Assembly: GCA_900547155.1 (NCBI GenBank)
Contig: URFH01000007.1
Location: 1-64,000, forward strand
Direction of reading: 5' to 3'
DNA from: an uncultured bacterium
GTDB lineage: Bacteria; Cyanobacteriota; Vampirovibrionia; Gastranaerophilales; Gastranaerophilaceae
Length of the DNA: 64,000 nt
Below the pieces are notes generated by a model. It was not told the DNA's origin. It searched no databases and worked only from the letters and a program-made list of their open reading frames with translations. The position numbers were made by a program, and so were the translations under genes. Every line of letters starts with the position of its first letter. Positions within the stretch are counted from its first letter, which is position 1. This document shows, in pieces, positions 33,264 through 42,344 of this stretch.

Positions 33264-35696
33264 TTATTCTTCGGAGGATTGTTCAGGTATTCTCATTGCA
33301 TAGAATGAACGTACCACGAAGACCAGAGCTACAATCAGCAATACCCATCCAACTATCGGAGCAACGCTTCTGAACTGCTCGTTGATAGAGATTTCCATCG
33401 CAAGAAGTCCGAAAAGTGTTGTAAATTTGATAATCGGGTTCATAGCTACTGATGAAGTATCTTTGAACGGGTCGCCTACTGTATCACCAACGACTGTAGC
33501 GTCGTGAAGCGGAGTTCCTTTTTCACAAAGGTCAACTTCAACGATTTTCTTAGCGTTATCCCAGCAGCCGCCGGCATTTGCCATAAATACAGCCTGGAAA
33601 AGACCGAATACAGCAATCGCAATCAGGTAGCTTACGAAATAAGCAACAGGATCAGCTGTTTTCATATTCGGAGCTGAAAGGCAGGCAAATGCAAGTGCAA
33701 ACGCAAAGAGCGCGAAGAAGATATTGTACATACCTTTTTGTGCGTAGATTGTACAAATCTTAACAACTTCTTTTGAGTTTTCAACATTTGCTGATTTTAC
33801 GCTTTCGTCGTCGATTTTAATGTGTCTTTTGATGTATTCAACGGCACGGTATGCACCTGTTGTAACAGCCTGCATTGAAGCACCGGAGAACCAGTAAATT
33901 ACGGCGCCGCCAGTCAGGAAACCTAACAAAGTGTAAGGATTCAAGATATTGAGCACCTGTTCGGGCATAATGCCCAGTGTGTTTTTGATAACCAGAATCA
34001 ATGAGAAAATCATTGTTGTAGCACCAACAACAGCCGTACCGATAAGAACCGGTTTGGAGGTTGCTTTAAAGGTGTTTCCTGCACCGTCGTTTTCTTCTAA
34101 GTGCTGTTTAGCAACATCGAAGTTGGGTTTGAAGCCGAAATCTCTTTCGATTTCTTCAGCAACGCCTTCACGTTCTTCGATTAATGACAATTCGTAAACG
34201 GATTGAGCGTTGTCGGTTACAGGGCCGTAGCTGTCAACAGCAATTGTAACAGGCCCCATGCCCAAAAAGCCGAATGCAACAAGGCCGAAAGCAAATACTG
34301 AAGCATAAATCATTACTGTTTCAGGAATGAAAGTGCTTGCATAATAAGCTAACGCCATGAGGAACACGATAACCATTCCAATCCAGAAACCGGAGAAATT
34401 ACCGGAAACCAAACCGGAAAGGATTGTCAAAGAAGAACCGCCTTCACGTGAAGCAGTAACAACTTCTTTTGTGTGTTTTGCGTTCGGGCTGGTGAACATT
34501 TTTGTAAATTCCGGAATCAAAGCTGCGCCCAAAGTACCGCAGGAAATGATGCAAGAAAGTACAAGCCATAAATTTCCGCCCATCGGAGCCAATAACCAGT
34601 GGCTTACGCCGAAAGTCATTGCGATAGAGAGGATTGAAGTTAACCAAACAAGGTTGGTCAAGGGTTGTTCAAAGTCTAATTTTTCTGCTTTTGAATACAT
34701 CAGGTGGTTAATACCTGTGTTAATCCAGTATGCAACAACAGAAGTCACAATCATCAGGAATCTCATTGTGAAAATCCATGTCAGCAGCTGAATCTGGTAT
34801 TCAGGGAACACGCCGAGAAGAATGAAACTTACAAGTGCAACGCCTGTTACGCCGTAAGTTTCAAAACCGTCAGCAGTAGGCCCTACAGAATCACCGGCAT
34901 TGTCGCCTGTACAATCGGCAATTACACCGGGGTTTCTCGGGTCATCTTCTTTAATTTTAAACTGAATCTTCATCAAGTCAGAGCCGATATCAGCAATTTT
35001 TGTGAAAATACCGCCCGCAACACGAAGAGCAGAAGCGCCGAGAGATTCACCGATAGCAAAACCGATAAAGCAAGCGCCAGCAATGTTTCCGGGGATAAAA
35101 AGAAGAATAACCAGCATCATAATCAGCTCAACGCTAACCAGCAAAACGCCGATAGACATGCCTGCTTTGAGCGGGATATTCAACACGTTCAAAGGTTTGC
35201 CTTCCAATGAAGCAAACGCGGTTCTTGCGTTAGCAAGAGTGTTCATTCTGATACCGAACCATGCAACGCCGTATGAGCCGAGGATACCGATTACTGACCA
35301 TGCAAGAATAATCAATACGCTCTTAACAGGCATAGCCTGGAGGTAGCCAAAGTAGAATGCAATACAGATTGCAATCAAAGTTTCAAGAACGAGCAGGAAT
35401 TTACCCTGTTGAATAAGGTAAGTTTTGCAAGTTTCAAAAATCGTGTTTCCGATTTCAGCCATTGCAGGATGAACCCTGTAATTTTTGACCTTGATAAATT
35501 CGATAAGACCAAAAATCAAGCCTAAAACCGAAATACCAATACCTAACAACAGCAAATGGAAGCTGCCGGTATTGGCTTGCAGATTCGGAACGACCAAATC
35601 CGCTTCTCCTGCGAATGCAGAAGCGGCTGTCGAGAGCATAGCAACTAATGAAAGCGCACATGCTTTCCAGCCGGACCATTTTCCTAGATAAGCCAT
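33264..35696 (-). CDS. hppA: Membrane-bound ion-pumping pyrophosphatase
   Basis: Hydrolyses pyrophosphate to pump H+ or Na+ across the membrane. It has about 16 hydrophobic segments over 810 aa. Substrate-site motifs are DIGSDLMK, EDDPRNPGVIADCTGDNAGDS and VGDTVGDPFKDTS. The K-dependence position reads GNTFKATSKP, with Lys at about residue 544 where potassium-dependent enzymes have Ala, so it is predicted to be potassium-independent. The start has GAAGGAGAAGAAA. It is a single-gene unit and would save ATP energy in a fermentative cell. Confidence 0.95.
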   Translation of the reverse strand: MAYLGKWSGWKACALSLVAMLSTAASAFAGEADLVVPNLQANTGSFHLLLLGIGISVLGLIFGLIEFIKVKNYRVHPAMAEIGNTIFETCKTYLIQQGKFLLVLETLIAICIAFYFGYLQAMPVKSVLIILAWSVIGILGSYGVAWFGIRMNTLANARTAFASLEGKPLNVLNIPLKAGMSIGVLLVSVELIMMLVILLFIPGNIAGACFIGFAIGESLGASALRVAGGIFTKIADIGSDLMKIQFKIKEDDPRNPGVIADCTGDNAGDSVGPTADGFETYGVTGVALVSFILLGVFPEYQIQLLTWIFTMRFLMIVTSVVAYWINTGINHLMYSKAEKLDFEQPLTNLVWLTSILSIAMTFGVSHWLLAPMGGNLWLVLSCIISCGTLGAALIPEFTKMFTSPNAKHTKEVVTASREGGSSLTILSGLVSGNFSGFWIGMVIVFLMALAYYASTFIPETVMIYASVFAFGLVAFGFLGMGPVTIAVDSYGPVTDNAQSVYELSLIEEREGVAEEIERDFGFKPNFDVAKQHLEENDGAGNTFKATSKPVLIGTAVVGATTMIFSLILVIKNTLGIMPEQVLNILNPYTLLGFLTGGAVIYWFSGASMQAVTTGAYRAVEYIKRHIKIDDESVKSANVENSKEVVKICTIYAQKGMYNIFFALFAFALAFACLSAPNMKTADPVAYFVSYLIAIAVFGLFQAVFMANAGGCWDNAKKIVEVDLCEKGTPLHDATVVGDTVGDPFKDTSSVAMNPIIKFTTLFGLLAMEISINEQFRSVAPIVGWVLLIVALVFVVRSFYAMRIPEQSSEE

Positions 35697-35862
35697 TTTC
35701 TTCTCCTTCTAAACTATCCGTATAAAATAGCTTTTACTAACCCTTAGGTTTATTTTATAACAAATTCAACTTTTAGCAAGGATGTAAATTGAAATTTTAA
35801 CTAAAATAATTACAATAATCTTTCTGTGGGTCGGGGTGGTATCGGGGATTGGTGAAATTGCG

Positions 35863-35944
35863 TAAAAGTCAGATGGATTCTTTTTTTTAGCCTCGATTCG
35901 CTTCGCTGGAATAGGTCAAAAAAAAAGAATCCATCTGACTTTTA
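35863..35944. repeat. 26-bp perfect inverted repeat with 29-nt loop
   Basis: TAAAAGTCAGATGGATTCTT.. (35863-35888) and its exact complement (about 35919-35944) form a long stem between hppA and the marC-like gene. The inner A/T runs make it look like a bidirectional terminator, but it is much longer than the others in the window. Confidence 0.8.
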
Positions 35945-35982
35945 CTTTGGCAGTTTTTATTTTTTTAGGGTGAAATTAACGC

Positions 35983-36627
35983 TTAATTCATGTTTTTAAC
36001 AATGTCCAGAACCGCGTCAATAAAGAATTCACACGACATTGCAGTTAATAAAATACCAAAAATTCTGTTGATTACGTTTACACCTGTTTTTCCGAGGATT
36101 TTGCTTACATTGGACGCAAATTTTAATATCAGCCAGCAAATTCCAAGGTTCAAAACCAGAGCAACAATAACCAGAACCGTCTGCAAAATATCGCCCTGAG
36201 CCTTTTTCATAAACAAAGCAAGCATTGTAATCGTTGCAGGGCCCGAAAGCAGGGGGATTGCCAGCGGAAAAACGGAAATATCAACCCTTTTTAAGGATTC
36301 TCTGCGCTCTTCATTGGTTTCCTGGTTCATTCCGTTGTTGGATTTTGCAAGAACAAGGTCAATTGCCATCAAAAGCAGCAAAATACCGCCTGCAATCCTT
36401 AAAGCATTGAGGCTTATGCCCAGCAAATCCAGAACAATCGTTCCCGCAAACCCGAAGAAAATCAAAATAACAAAAGCAATGATAATACTCTTGTTCATCA
36501 TTATCTGGCGCCATCTTCTCGGTGCAGTTCCGGTCAGGGCAATAAACACCGGCGCAAGCCCGATTGAATCAAGTGTCACAAATAGCGCGGAAAAATATTT
36601 TAAAAATGAATGTAAAATTTCGTGCAT
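35983..36627 (-). CDS. MarC family integral membrane protein
   Basis: Six hydrophobic segments over 214 aa (from the ATG at 36627, which has GAAAGG upstream; a longer frame adds five residues). Family signatures are FVTLDSIGLAPVFIALTG, ALRIAGGILLLLMAIDL and the FPLAIPLLSGPATI motif. MarC proteins are of uncertain function, once linked to antibiotic resistance, and may be transporters. The neighbours do not help. Confidence 0.9.
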   Translation of the reverse strand: MHEILHSFLKYFSALFVTLDSIGLAPVFIALTGTAPRRWRQIMMNKSIIIAFVILIFFGFAGTIVLDLLGISLNALRIAGGILLLLMAIDLVLAKSNNGMNQETNEERRESLKRVDISVFPLAIPLLSGPATITMLALFMKKAQGDILQTVLVIVALVLNLGICWLILKFASNVSKILGKTGVNVINRIFGILLTAMSCEFFIDAVLDIVKNMN

Positions 36628-36684
36628 TAAAAAACCTTTCAATATTAATTGTGAGTTAATTATACATAAAAATTTATAAATTTG

Positions 36685-37356
36685 CTATTTTGCAGCTTTC
36701 TGGCAGGACACAGGCGGGCTTTGCAGGTAAAGAGGCTTGGATTTTGCCCAGATAAAATCCTCTTTTGCGCCTTTATTAAAGCGTTCTGTAACGATTTCAC
36801 TCAAATATTGCCCCAAATCTACATCCTCAGCCGCATAATCAACAGCCTCAGCGCCATGTTCTTTTATAAACGGCAATGTGGCTTCGTCAGAAATTATAAA
36901 GGAGCCCTTTAAATCAAAATCGCCGATTTTCTCCAAATCAACAAGACATGGCGCCAGAATTTCCCCGCCGTCCTTTGAATAAACGGCCGCATAAACCTGC
37001 TTTCTTCTTGCGTCGAGCAGAATGAGCGAATTTTTGGAAGTTTTGTTGATTTTTGAAAGGATTTCAAGCGAAGAAACTCCGACAAGCGGTTTGTCAGCCT
37101 GCTGGGCAAAAACCCTGGCAACGCTTATGCACGCTCTGATTCCGGTAAAGCTGCCGGGGCCGAGGTTTACACCAAAAACGTCAAAATCCTGAATACGCAG
37201 CGCATGCTTTTTCAAAAAATCCACAATCGTAGATATCAAAAACGCCGAATGGTATTTTTGATTTTGGTTTTCAATGATTTTTGATTCGATTTTCCCGTCG
37301 AGTGATAAAGCTACGTAAGTTTTGTTAAGACAAGTATCGAAAACCAGTGTTTTCAA
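36685..37356 (-). CDS. tsaB: tRNA threonylcarbamoyladenosine biosynthesis protein TsaB
   Basis: TsaB is the partner that dimerises with TsaD for t6A37 formation. The N-terminus KTLVFDTCLNKTYVAL and the family signature FGVNLGPGSFTGIRACISVAR with VGVSSLEIL are present; 223 aa is normal. Its start overlaps the tsaE stop (ATGA), so tsaE and tsaB are co-translated. tsaD is 25 kb away on the same strand. Confidence 0.93.
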   Translation of the reverse strand: MKTLVFDTCLNKTYVALSLDGKIESKIIENQNQKYHSAFLISTIVDFLKKHALRIQDFDVFGVNLGPGSFTGIRACISVARVFAQQADKPLVGVSSLEILSKINKTSKNSLILLDARRKQVYAAVYSKDGGEILAPCLVDLEKIGDFDLKGSFIISDEATLPFIKEHGAEAVDYAAEDVDLGQYLSEIVTERFNKGAKEDFIWAKSKPLYLQSPPVSCQKAAK

Positions 37357-37826
37357 GATTTTAGCCCCTCTATTACCGAAATATTTTCAGCACCGATACC
37401 CTTAAACTTAAAAGTTCTTTCTGTTTCACCGGTAACTTCGATTTTCACTTCAATTCGGTCGTAAGGCAGTTCAATATCTGAAAATTCGGCCCATTCAACG
37501 AGGGTTATAATCCCCGGTTTTGAATATTCGAGCAGTTCGTCAACAACAGTCTTAACGCCCTCTTTTTCAAGCCTGTACAAATCAAAATGATATACAGGAA
37601 TATCACCCGAAAGATATTCGTTGATAATTACGAAGCTCGGGCTTGTGACTTTTTCACGGACATTGAGATGTTGGGCAATTTGCCTTGCAAAAGCTGTTTT
37701 TCCGGCTCCGATATCGCCGTACAGACAGATAAAAGCGCCTTTGTCTTTTATCAAATCGCCCAGTTTTTGTGCAAGTTTAGCCGTCCCATCTATATTCTTA
37801 ACGGTAATTTCATAACTATTGTACAT
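37353..37826 (-). CDS. tsaE: tRNA threonylcarbamoyladenosine biosynthesis ATPase TsaE
   Basis: P-loop ATPase with Walker A LYGDIGAGKTAFARQ, then VTSPSFVIINEY, VYHFDLYRLE and LVEWAEF, all typical. I set the start at the ATG 37826, giving 157 aa, the family size; the longer frame begins inside the divergent gene's start. No ribosome site precedes it and a -10-like TATCAT sits seven bases upstream, so it may be translated from a leaderless mRNA. Confidence 0.93.
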   Translation of the reverse strand: MYNSYEITVKNIDGTAKLAQKLGDLIKDKGAFICLYGDIGAGKTAFARQIAQHLNVREKVTSPSFVIINEYLSGDIPVYHFDLYRLEKEGVKTVVDELLEYSKPGIITLVEWAEFSDIELPYDRIEVKIEVTGETERTFKFKGIGAENISVIEGLKS

Positions 37827-37904
37827 AGTTAGTATGATAACATAAAAACAAAATTGGAGAATTAATTTTTTTGATATAGACAAAATCTTCATTATAAAGG
37901 AAAT

Positions 37905-38435
37905 ATGCACGGATTTAGAATAAAAATTTTAACAATATTCATGACGGCCATGCTGCTGACGGCAACGGGAGGAGGCAGTGTTTTTTGCAGTGACACAACC
38001 GTGATAAAAGGCGGCGTTTCGCTCTCAAATCAGGTTCCGAAAGGCTTTTTCGGAACCTGGAAAGTGACCTCGGTGCAAACTTATACCAACAATCCATCAC
38101 TTTTCACAGGAAAAAGTGTAGATTATTGGAACTTATCAAAAGAAAATGACGTCATTACATTATCAAATCCCGTATCCGGAGCCGAGGCGTCAGTTACGTT
38201 GGAGGAGGTCGAGGGTAACAGGATTAAATTCCTTAGAAAACAGGACAAAAACGATGAAAAAGTCAGAGAAACTCCGATTTTGACATTGGATGGTGAAAAT
38301 TTCTATGGAACTGATAAAATAGTTATAGAAAAATATAAGTACGGCGAACATATCAGAACCGACATAGTTGAGTATAAAATTACCGCACAGCGGGTTTGGG
38401 GAAGTTCTGCCGGAGAGATTTTTTCTAAAAAGTGA
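37905..38435 (+). CDS. Unknown exported protein
   Basis: The 176-aa protein has a signal peptide (KILTIFMTAMLLTATGGGSVFCS). The mature part, with GFFGTWKVTSVQTY, DYWNLSKENDVITLSN and YGTDKIVIEKY, reads as a small beta-barrel or lipocalin-like fold. I do not know its role. AAAGGAA precedes the ATG. It is transcribed just ahead of trxB, 24 bases apart, and divergently from tsaE. Confidence 0.65.
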   Translation: MHGFRIKILTIFMTAMLLTATGGGSVFCSDTTVIKGGVSLSNQVPKGFFGTWKVTSVQTYTNNPSLFTGKSVDYWNLSKENDVITLSNPVSGAEASVTLEEVEGNRIKFLRKQDKNDEKVRETPILTLDGENFYGTDKIVIEKYKYGEHIRTDIVEYKITAQRVWGSSAGEIFSKK

Positions 38436-38459
38436 TACAGTTGAAGGAATTTACAAATA

Positions 38460-39416
38460 ATGGAAGAGAAAAAAATCTACGATTACGATGTTTTAATACT
38501 CGGCGGCGGGCCTGCTGGGCTTTCTGCGGGGCTTTATGCGGCCAGAGGCGCTGCAAAAACCGCTATTGTTGACATATCTATGTTCGGCGGGCAGCCGTCC
38601 AATTATCTTGAGCTCGAAAACTACCCCGGATTCGGGCACATAGGCGGATATGACCTGATGGAGAAGTTTGAAGAGCACGCTGATATGTTCAATATCGAAA
38701 AATTCCCCATGCAGGAGATTCAGTCCGTTGATTTGACGCCGGAAATCAAAAAAGTGGAAACGCTTGATTCAATTTTCAACGCAAAAACCCTGATTATCGC
38801 AACAGGCGCACAGGCAAAAAAACTCGGAATCAACGGTGAAAAAGAACTTGCCGGACGCGGCGTAAGCTACTGCGCGGTGTGCGACGGAGCGTTTTACAAG
38901 GACAAAACCGTTGCGGTTGTGGGCGGAGGAAATGCCGCGGTTGAAGAAGGAATGTATTTGACCAAATTTGCAAAAAAAGTTTATATCATTCACAGGCGCG
39001 ATGCACTTCGTGCTGACAAAATTGTTCAGGAACGCGCTTTTAAAAACGAAAAGGTGGAATTTGTGTTTGACACGGTGCCGCTGGAGATACAGGGAACGGA
39101 AACGGTTGAAAATATTGTCGTAAAAAACGTTAAAACCGGCGAAATTTCAAATCTTAAAGTTGACGGCGTTTTCCCTTACATCGGATTTGCGCCAAACGCC
39201 GATTTATTCGCCGGCCAGCTGAAGCAGGACGAAGGCGGGTTCATTGTTACAGACGACAGAATGCAAACCTCAATCCCGGGTGTTTACGCAATAGGCGATG
39301 TTCGCACAACACCGCTGCGTCAGGTCATAACAGCGGCCGCTGATGGCGCAATTGCGGGATGTTTTGCAACAAAATACCTCGAAGAACACGAAGAACTTGT
39401 CACTGCGAAAAATTAA
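38460..39416 (+). CDS. trxB: Thioredoxin reductase
   Basis: NADPH-dependent flavoenzyme that reduces thioredoxin. The FAD site ILGGGPAGLSAGLYAARG, the redox pair CAVC (in VSYCAVCDGAFYKDK), the NADPH-binding VVGGGNAAVEEG and the C-terminal AIGDVRTTPLRQV are all intact. 318 aa is normal. A hairpin follows at 39425-39448. It would supply reductant to cytoplasmic thioredoxins. Confidence 0.95.
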   Translation: MEEKKIYDYDVLILGGGPAGLSAGLYAARGAAKTAIVDISMFGGQPSNYLELENYPGFGHIGGYDLMEKFEEHADMFNIEKFPMQEIQSVDLTPEIKKVETLDSIFNAKTLIIATGAQAKKLGINGEKELAGRGVSYCAVCDGAFYKDKTVAVVGGGNAAVEEGMYLTKFAKKVYIIHRRDALRADKIVQERAFKNEKVEFVFDTVPLEIQGTETVENIVVKNVKTGEISNLKVDGVFPYIGFAPNADLFAGQLKQDEGGFIVTDDRMQTSIPGVYAIGDVRTTPLRQVITAAADGAIAGCFATKYLEEHEELVTAKN

Positions 39417-39424
39417 CAAATAAA

Positions 39425-39448
39425 AAGCGGGGGATTTTCCCCCGTCTG
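39425..39448 (-). terminator. G/C-rich hairpin after trxB
   Basis: CGGGGGA and TCCCCCG form a stem; on the minus strand it is followed by CTTTTTATTT, so it best terminates leftward transcription. Confidence 0.5.
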
Positions 39449-39476
39449 GACATTACGTCTCAAAATAGAGCTCTTG

Positions 39477-39504
39477 GCCAATCTTTAGATTGGCTGTTTT
39501 TATT
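39477..39504 (+). terminator. Intrinsic terminator after trxB
   Basis: GCCAATC (39477-39483) and GATTGGC (39488-39494) enclose TTTA and are followed by TGTTTTTATTTT. Confidence 0.8.
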
Positions 39505-39601
39505 TTAATATCTAAAAGATAATAAATCAATCTATTGGTTGCCCGACAGATGGTATTTTATTGCGCTAAAAGCCTCTATAATTAAACGTACTGGAGAAAA
39601 T

Positions 39602-39916
39602 ATGCAACTCAAAATACTTCTGGGTAAACGGATTCGAGAGCTGCGAAAATTACGAAAAATGACGCAGGAGCGTCTTGCGGAGCTTGTCGAGATAGATTAC
39701 AAAAATATAGGTAAAATAGAAACGGGTCAAAACTATCCCAGCGCTGCAACTCTGGAAAAACTTGCCGCAGCTCTGGGGGTGAGGGAATTTGAGCTGTTTG
39801 AATTTGAACATCACAAAGAAGAAGATGTTCTGGAATCTCAAATTGTAGAGATTTACAAGGCGCAAACGCCCGAAAACCGGAAATTAATCTTCAAAATTTT
39901 GAAAGCATTCGAATAA
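39602..39916 (+). CDS. XRE-family transcriptional regulator
   Basis: The 104-aa protein from the ATG at 39602 (TGGAGAAAAT upstream) has an N-terminal helix-turn-helix of the Cro/CI type: LGKRIRELRKLRKMTQERLAEL followed by YKNIGKIETGQNYPSAATLEKLA, then a short helical tail likely for dimerisation. It is probably a local regulator. Its last 33 bases overlap the end of the converging methyltransferase gene. Confidence 0.9.
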   Translation: MQLKILLGKRIRELRKLRKMTQERLAELVEIDYKNIGKIETGQNYPSAATLEKLAAALGVREFELFEFEHHKEEDVLESQIVEIYKAQTPENRKLIFKILKAFE

Positions 39917-41122
39917 ATCTTCGTTAATTTCAAAATTATCAAAAATTGAATTTCTGTGCAAAATTTCCTTAATTTTATTTTTCATGCCCGGCGTAGTGAC
40001 TACAGTAGAGCAAATTTGCTGCGGATTAAGTTCTTTTATCCTATCAGGCGGATAAATCATCAGCCCGCCAATACTTTTGCCCTGCAAAGAGGGATTCATG
40101 TCAATGATTCCTGTTATGTTTGCACGCTCAATTTCATTTTCCAAAAGTAATTTTTGTAAAAAACGACTTGCACCCCACAAAACTGTTTTTTTGTCTTTTA
40201 TAATTTCTCTCAAAAGAGCTGTTCTTTGTTTGTGTTGTTTTGCATAAAATCTTTGTGCATTTTCTCCATCTTCTTCAATCCTTTTTTGGCAAAGCTGCAT
40301 AAAATCAGCAGCTTCATTTTCACCCCAAAAAATTTTGACAAATTTTTCTAATTTTTGCACAAGAATCAACAAATCTTTCGTCGATGTGTTTTGCCAGATT
40401 TCTTTTTCCCACGGGCGCCCAAGAGCGGAGAGGATTTTGTCAAAAGTTAAATCAGATAATCTTATTGCCGCACAATTCGGCGCGATATCATCATAAGAAA
40501 GGCACATTTTCTCCTTAAATGCCTCATACAAGCTATTTGGCCCCCAATACTTTTCACGTTTTCCGTTTATGCAGTATGGATGCCTGTCCGAGGGAAGCTG
40601 ACCGTTTTCGATTATATTCAAAAATACATCATGAAAAACAATAATTGCGCTCTCAACCATGCAAGGAAGAGCCGCAAGCAAATCAAAAGTTGCCCAGGGG
40701 TGAAAATGTTCTGCATCAATAAACGCAAAATCAAATTTTTTGCCTTTATATTCGGAAACATAATCAATTAGTGTAATTTTCGTGCGCAAATCCCAAAATT
40801 TAACCAGCTCAGGAGCAGTTTCAAAAAATGCAGAACCGACTTTTCTTCCCGTTGAATAATATATAAATTCCGCAATATCAATGGAGGTTAATTTTACATT
40901 TTTCCTGTATTTGAGAGCTTCTTCCAACATATAATATGCAGCCCAACCGGCAGCAGTGCCAACTTCCAGCATGTTTTCAGGTTTATAGTCGCTTATTAGC
41001 CCTTTAATGAACGCAGCTGACGGAAAATCGTTATCAAAATTTTCCATCCAGACCGGGCGTTTTGCAAACAATTCTTTTGTTTCTTCTATTTTTAAATTCC
41101 AGTATTCTCTGCCATTTTTCAT
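39884..41122 (-). CDS. SAM methyltransferase fused to a shared C-terminal Rossmann-like domain
   Basis: Residues about 1-200 are a class I methyltransferase: NMLEVGTAAGWAAYYMLEEAL for SAM binding, then FDFAFIDAEHFHPWATFDL and SAIIVFHD. Residues about 305-412 form a separate domain, KKTVLWGASRFLQKLL, ITGIIDMNPSLQGKSIGG and YPPDRI, shared with the two glycosyltransferases upstream. The ATG 41122 overlaps the glycosyltransferase stop by one base (TGATG). It probably methylates a glycan or its precursor. It ends the operon. Confidence 0.7.
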   Translation of the reverse strand: MKNGREYWNLKIEETKELFAKRPVWMENFDNDFPSAAFIKGLISDYKPENMLEVGTAAGWAAYYMLEEALKYRKNVKLTSIDIAEFIYYSTGRKVGSAFFETAPELVKFWDLRTKITLIDYVSEYKGKKFDFAFIDAEHFHPWATFDLLAALPCMVESAIIVFHDVFLNIIENGQLPSDRHPYCINGKREKYWGPNSLYEAFKEKMCLSYDDIAPNCAAIRLSDLTFDKILSALGRPWEKEIWQNTSTKDLLILVQKLEKFVKIFWGENEAADFMQLCQKRIEEDGENAQRFYAKQHKQRTALLREIIKDKKTVLWGASRFLQKLLLENEIERANITGIIDMNPSLQGKSIGGLMIYPPDRIKELNPQQICSTVVTTPGMKNKIKEILHRNSIFDNFEINEDLFECFQNFED

Positions 41123-42321
41123 CAATATTCACCTATATTGCAAAACAATTTATCATTTATTTCAATATTACAACCGAATTTTTCAAGCTCCCTGCTTATT
41201 TTCTGCTTCATTTTCGGCTGCCCGAGGACAGCAGAAATGACAAGATCAGGTTCTAAATTTAAAAGCTCATGCGGAGGAAATATAGTGTAATTTCCAATTT
41301 TTTTGCCCCATTTTTCAGGGTCAACATCAATTATGCCCAAAATATCAGAAGTTTTGAGGCTGTATTTTTCTATAATTTTTGAAATGAAAAGACTTGCACC
41401 CCAAAGCACGGCTTTGCGCTTTTTTACAGTATGCTCCAATCTTCTTCTGCAATCAATCATTAATAAGGGCCTGCACCGGTGCTGCAGCGCCAAAATAGAT
41501 TTTATTTTTAAAACTTGCCATTTCCACGGGGTTTTAGCCAGATATTTAAAGTAAATGCCTGCATAAATATGCCCGAATTTGTTCCACGGCTTCCATCGGG
41601 AAACATAATGAATAAGCTTTATTTGTTCATCAGATAAATCTTTTACACCGGTATTAAAAGGCATATATTCAAAATTCCAGCACTTCTTTAGATGAAAAAT
41701 CCTTTCCGAAAGCAAGGCATTAAGCACATCCTGCTCCACGTAGATGATATGTTCCGCGTTTTGGTTAACAAATTCCATACTTTTCAAAAATATGTTTTCT
41801 TCCCGCCATTTTTTACAGTTTATGACCATAACTCCGCTGTTAAAATAAAGAGTTTCATCCATAAAACGGCTCATATGGCTTACGGGAGAAAATTCCTTGC
41901 AAGCAGCAGCATACATACCTGATACATCAACCGCCCACAACTCTGCAATATCACCCAGAACAGTCACGTCGCAATCAAGATAAATCACCTTTTCAACCCC
42001 GAAAAGAAGTTCCGGAATTGCCAGCCGGTAATAAGCCTCTAAAGAATAATACATATCTTCAGGCACAGGACAGTTTTTAAACTTTGAGGCCTCTACTTTT
42101 ATCGGAAAAATCTTAACAGAATCATTCTTTTCCATTTTTTTCAAGCGTTTAAGATTTTCGTCGCTTATTGAGCTATTTAAAATATAAAACTCAAGATTTT
42201 CTTCACTTTTATGGTTAGAAATTACAGAAGAAATAACCTGTGCACAATGGATAGTAAATTTGTTATCACAAGCAAGGCAGACCCTAATGGGAGTTTGCTG
42301 TTTTTGTTCATTTGTCACCAT
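41122..42321 (-). CDS. GT8 glycosyltransferase with shared C-terminal domain
   Basis: Family GT8 fold: IRVCLACDNKFTIHCAQVISSV at the N-terminus, YYSLEAYYRLAIPELL, and the metal-binding VIYLDCDVTVLGDIAELW (DxD). FNSGVMVINCKKWRE and VEQDVLNALL are typical. About residues 290-399 form the VLWGASLFISK..ILGIIDVDPEKWGK domain shared with its neighbours. The ATG at 42321 has GAGGG five bases upstream and is preferred to the one at 42333. It acts on surface glycan in the cytoplasm. Confidence 0.85.
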   Translation of the reverse strand: MVTNEQKQQTPIRVCLACDNKFTIHCAQVISSVISNHKSEENLEFYILNSSISDENLKRLKKMEKNDSVKIFPIKVEASKFKNCPVPEDMYYSLEAYYRLAIPELLFGVEKVIYLDCDVTVLGDIAELWAVDVSGMYAAACKEFSPVSHMSRFMDETLYFNSGVMVINCKKWREENIFLKSMEFVNQNAEHIIYVEQDVLNALLSERIFHLKKCWNFEYMPFNTGVKDLSDEQIKLIHYVSRWKPWNKFGHIYAGIYFKYLAKTPWKWQVLKIKSILALQHRCRPLLMIDCRRRLEHTVKKRKAVLWGASLFISKIIEKYSLKTSDILGIIDVDPEKWGKKIGNYTIFPPHELLNLEPDLVISAVLGQPKMKQKISRELEKFGCNIEINDKLFCNIGEY

Positions 42322-42344
42322 AGTGGCCCTCATTTTCTTCTGTC

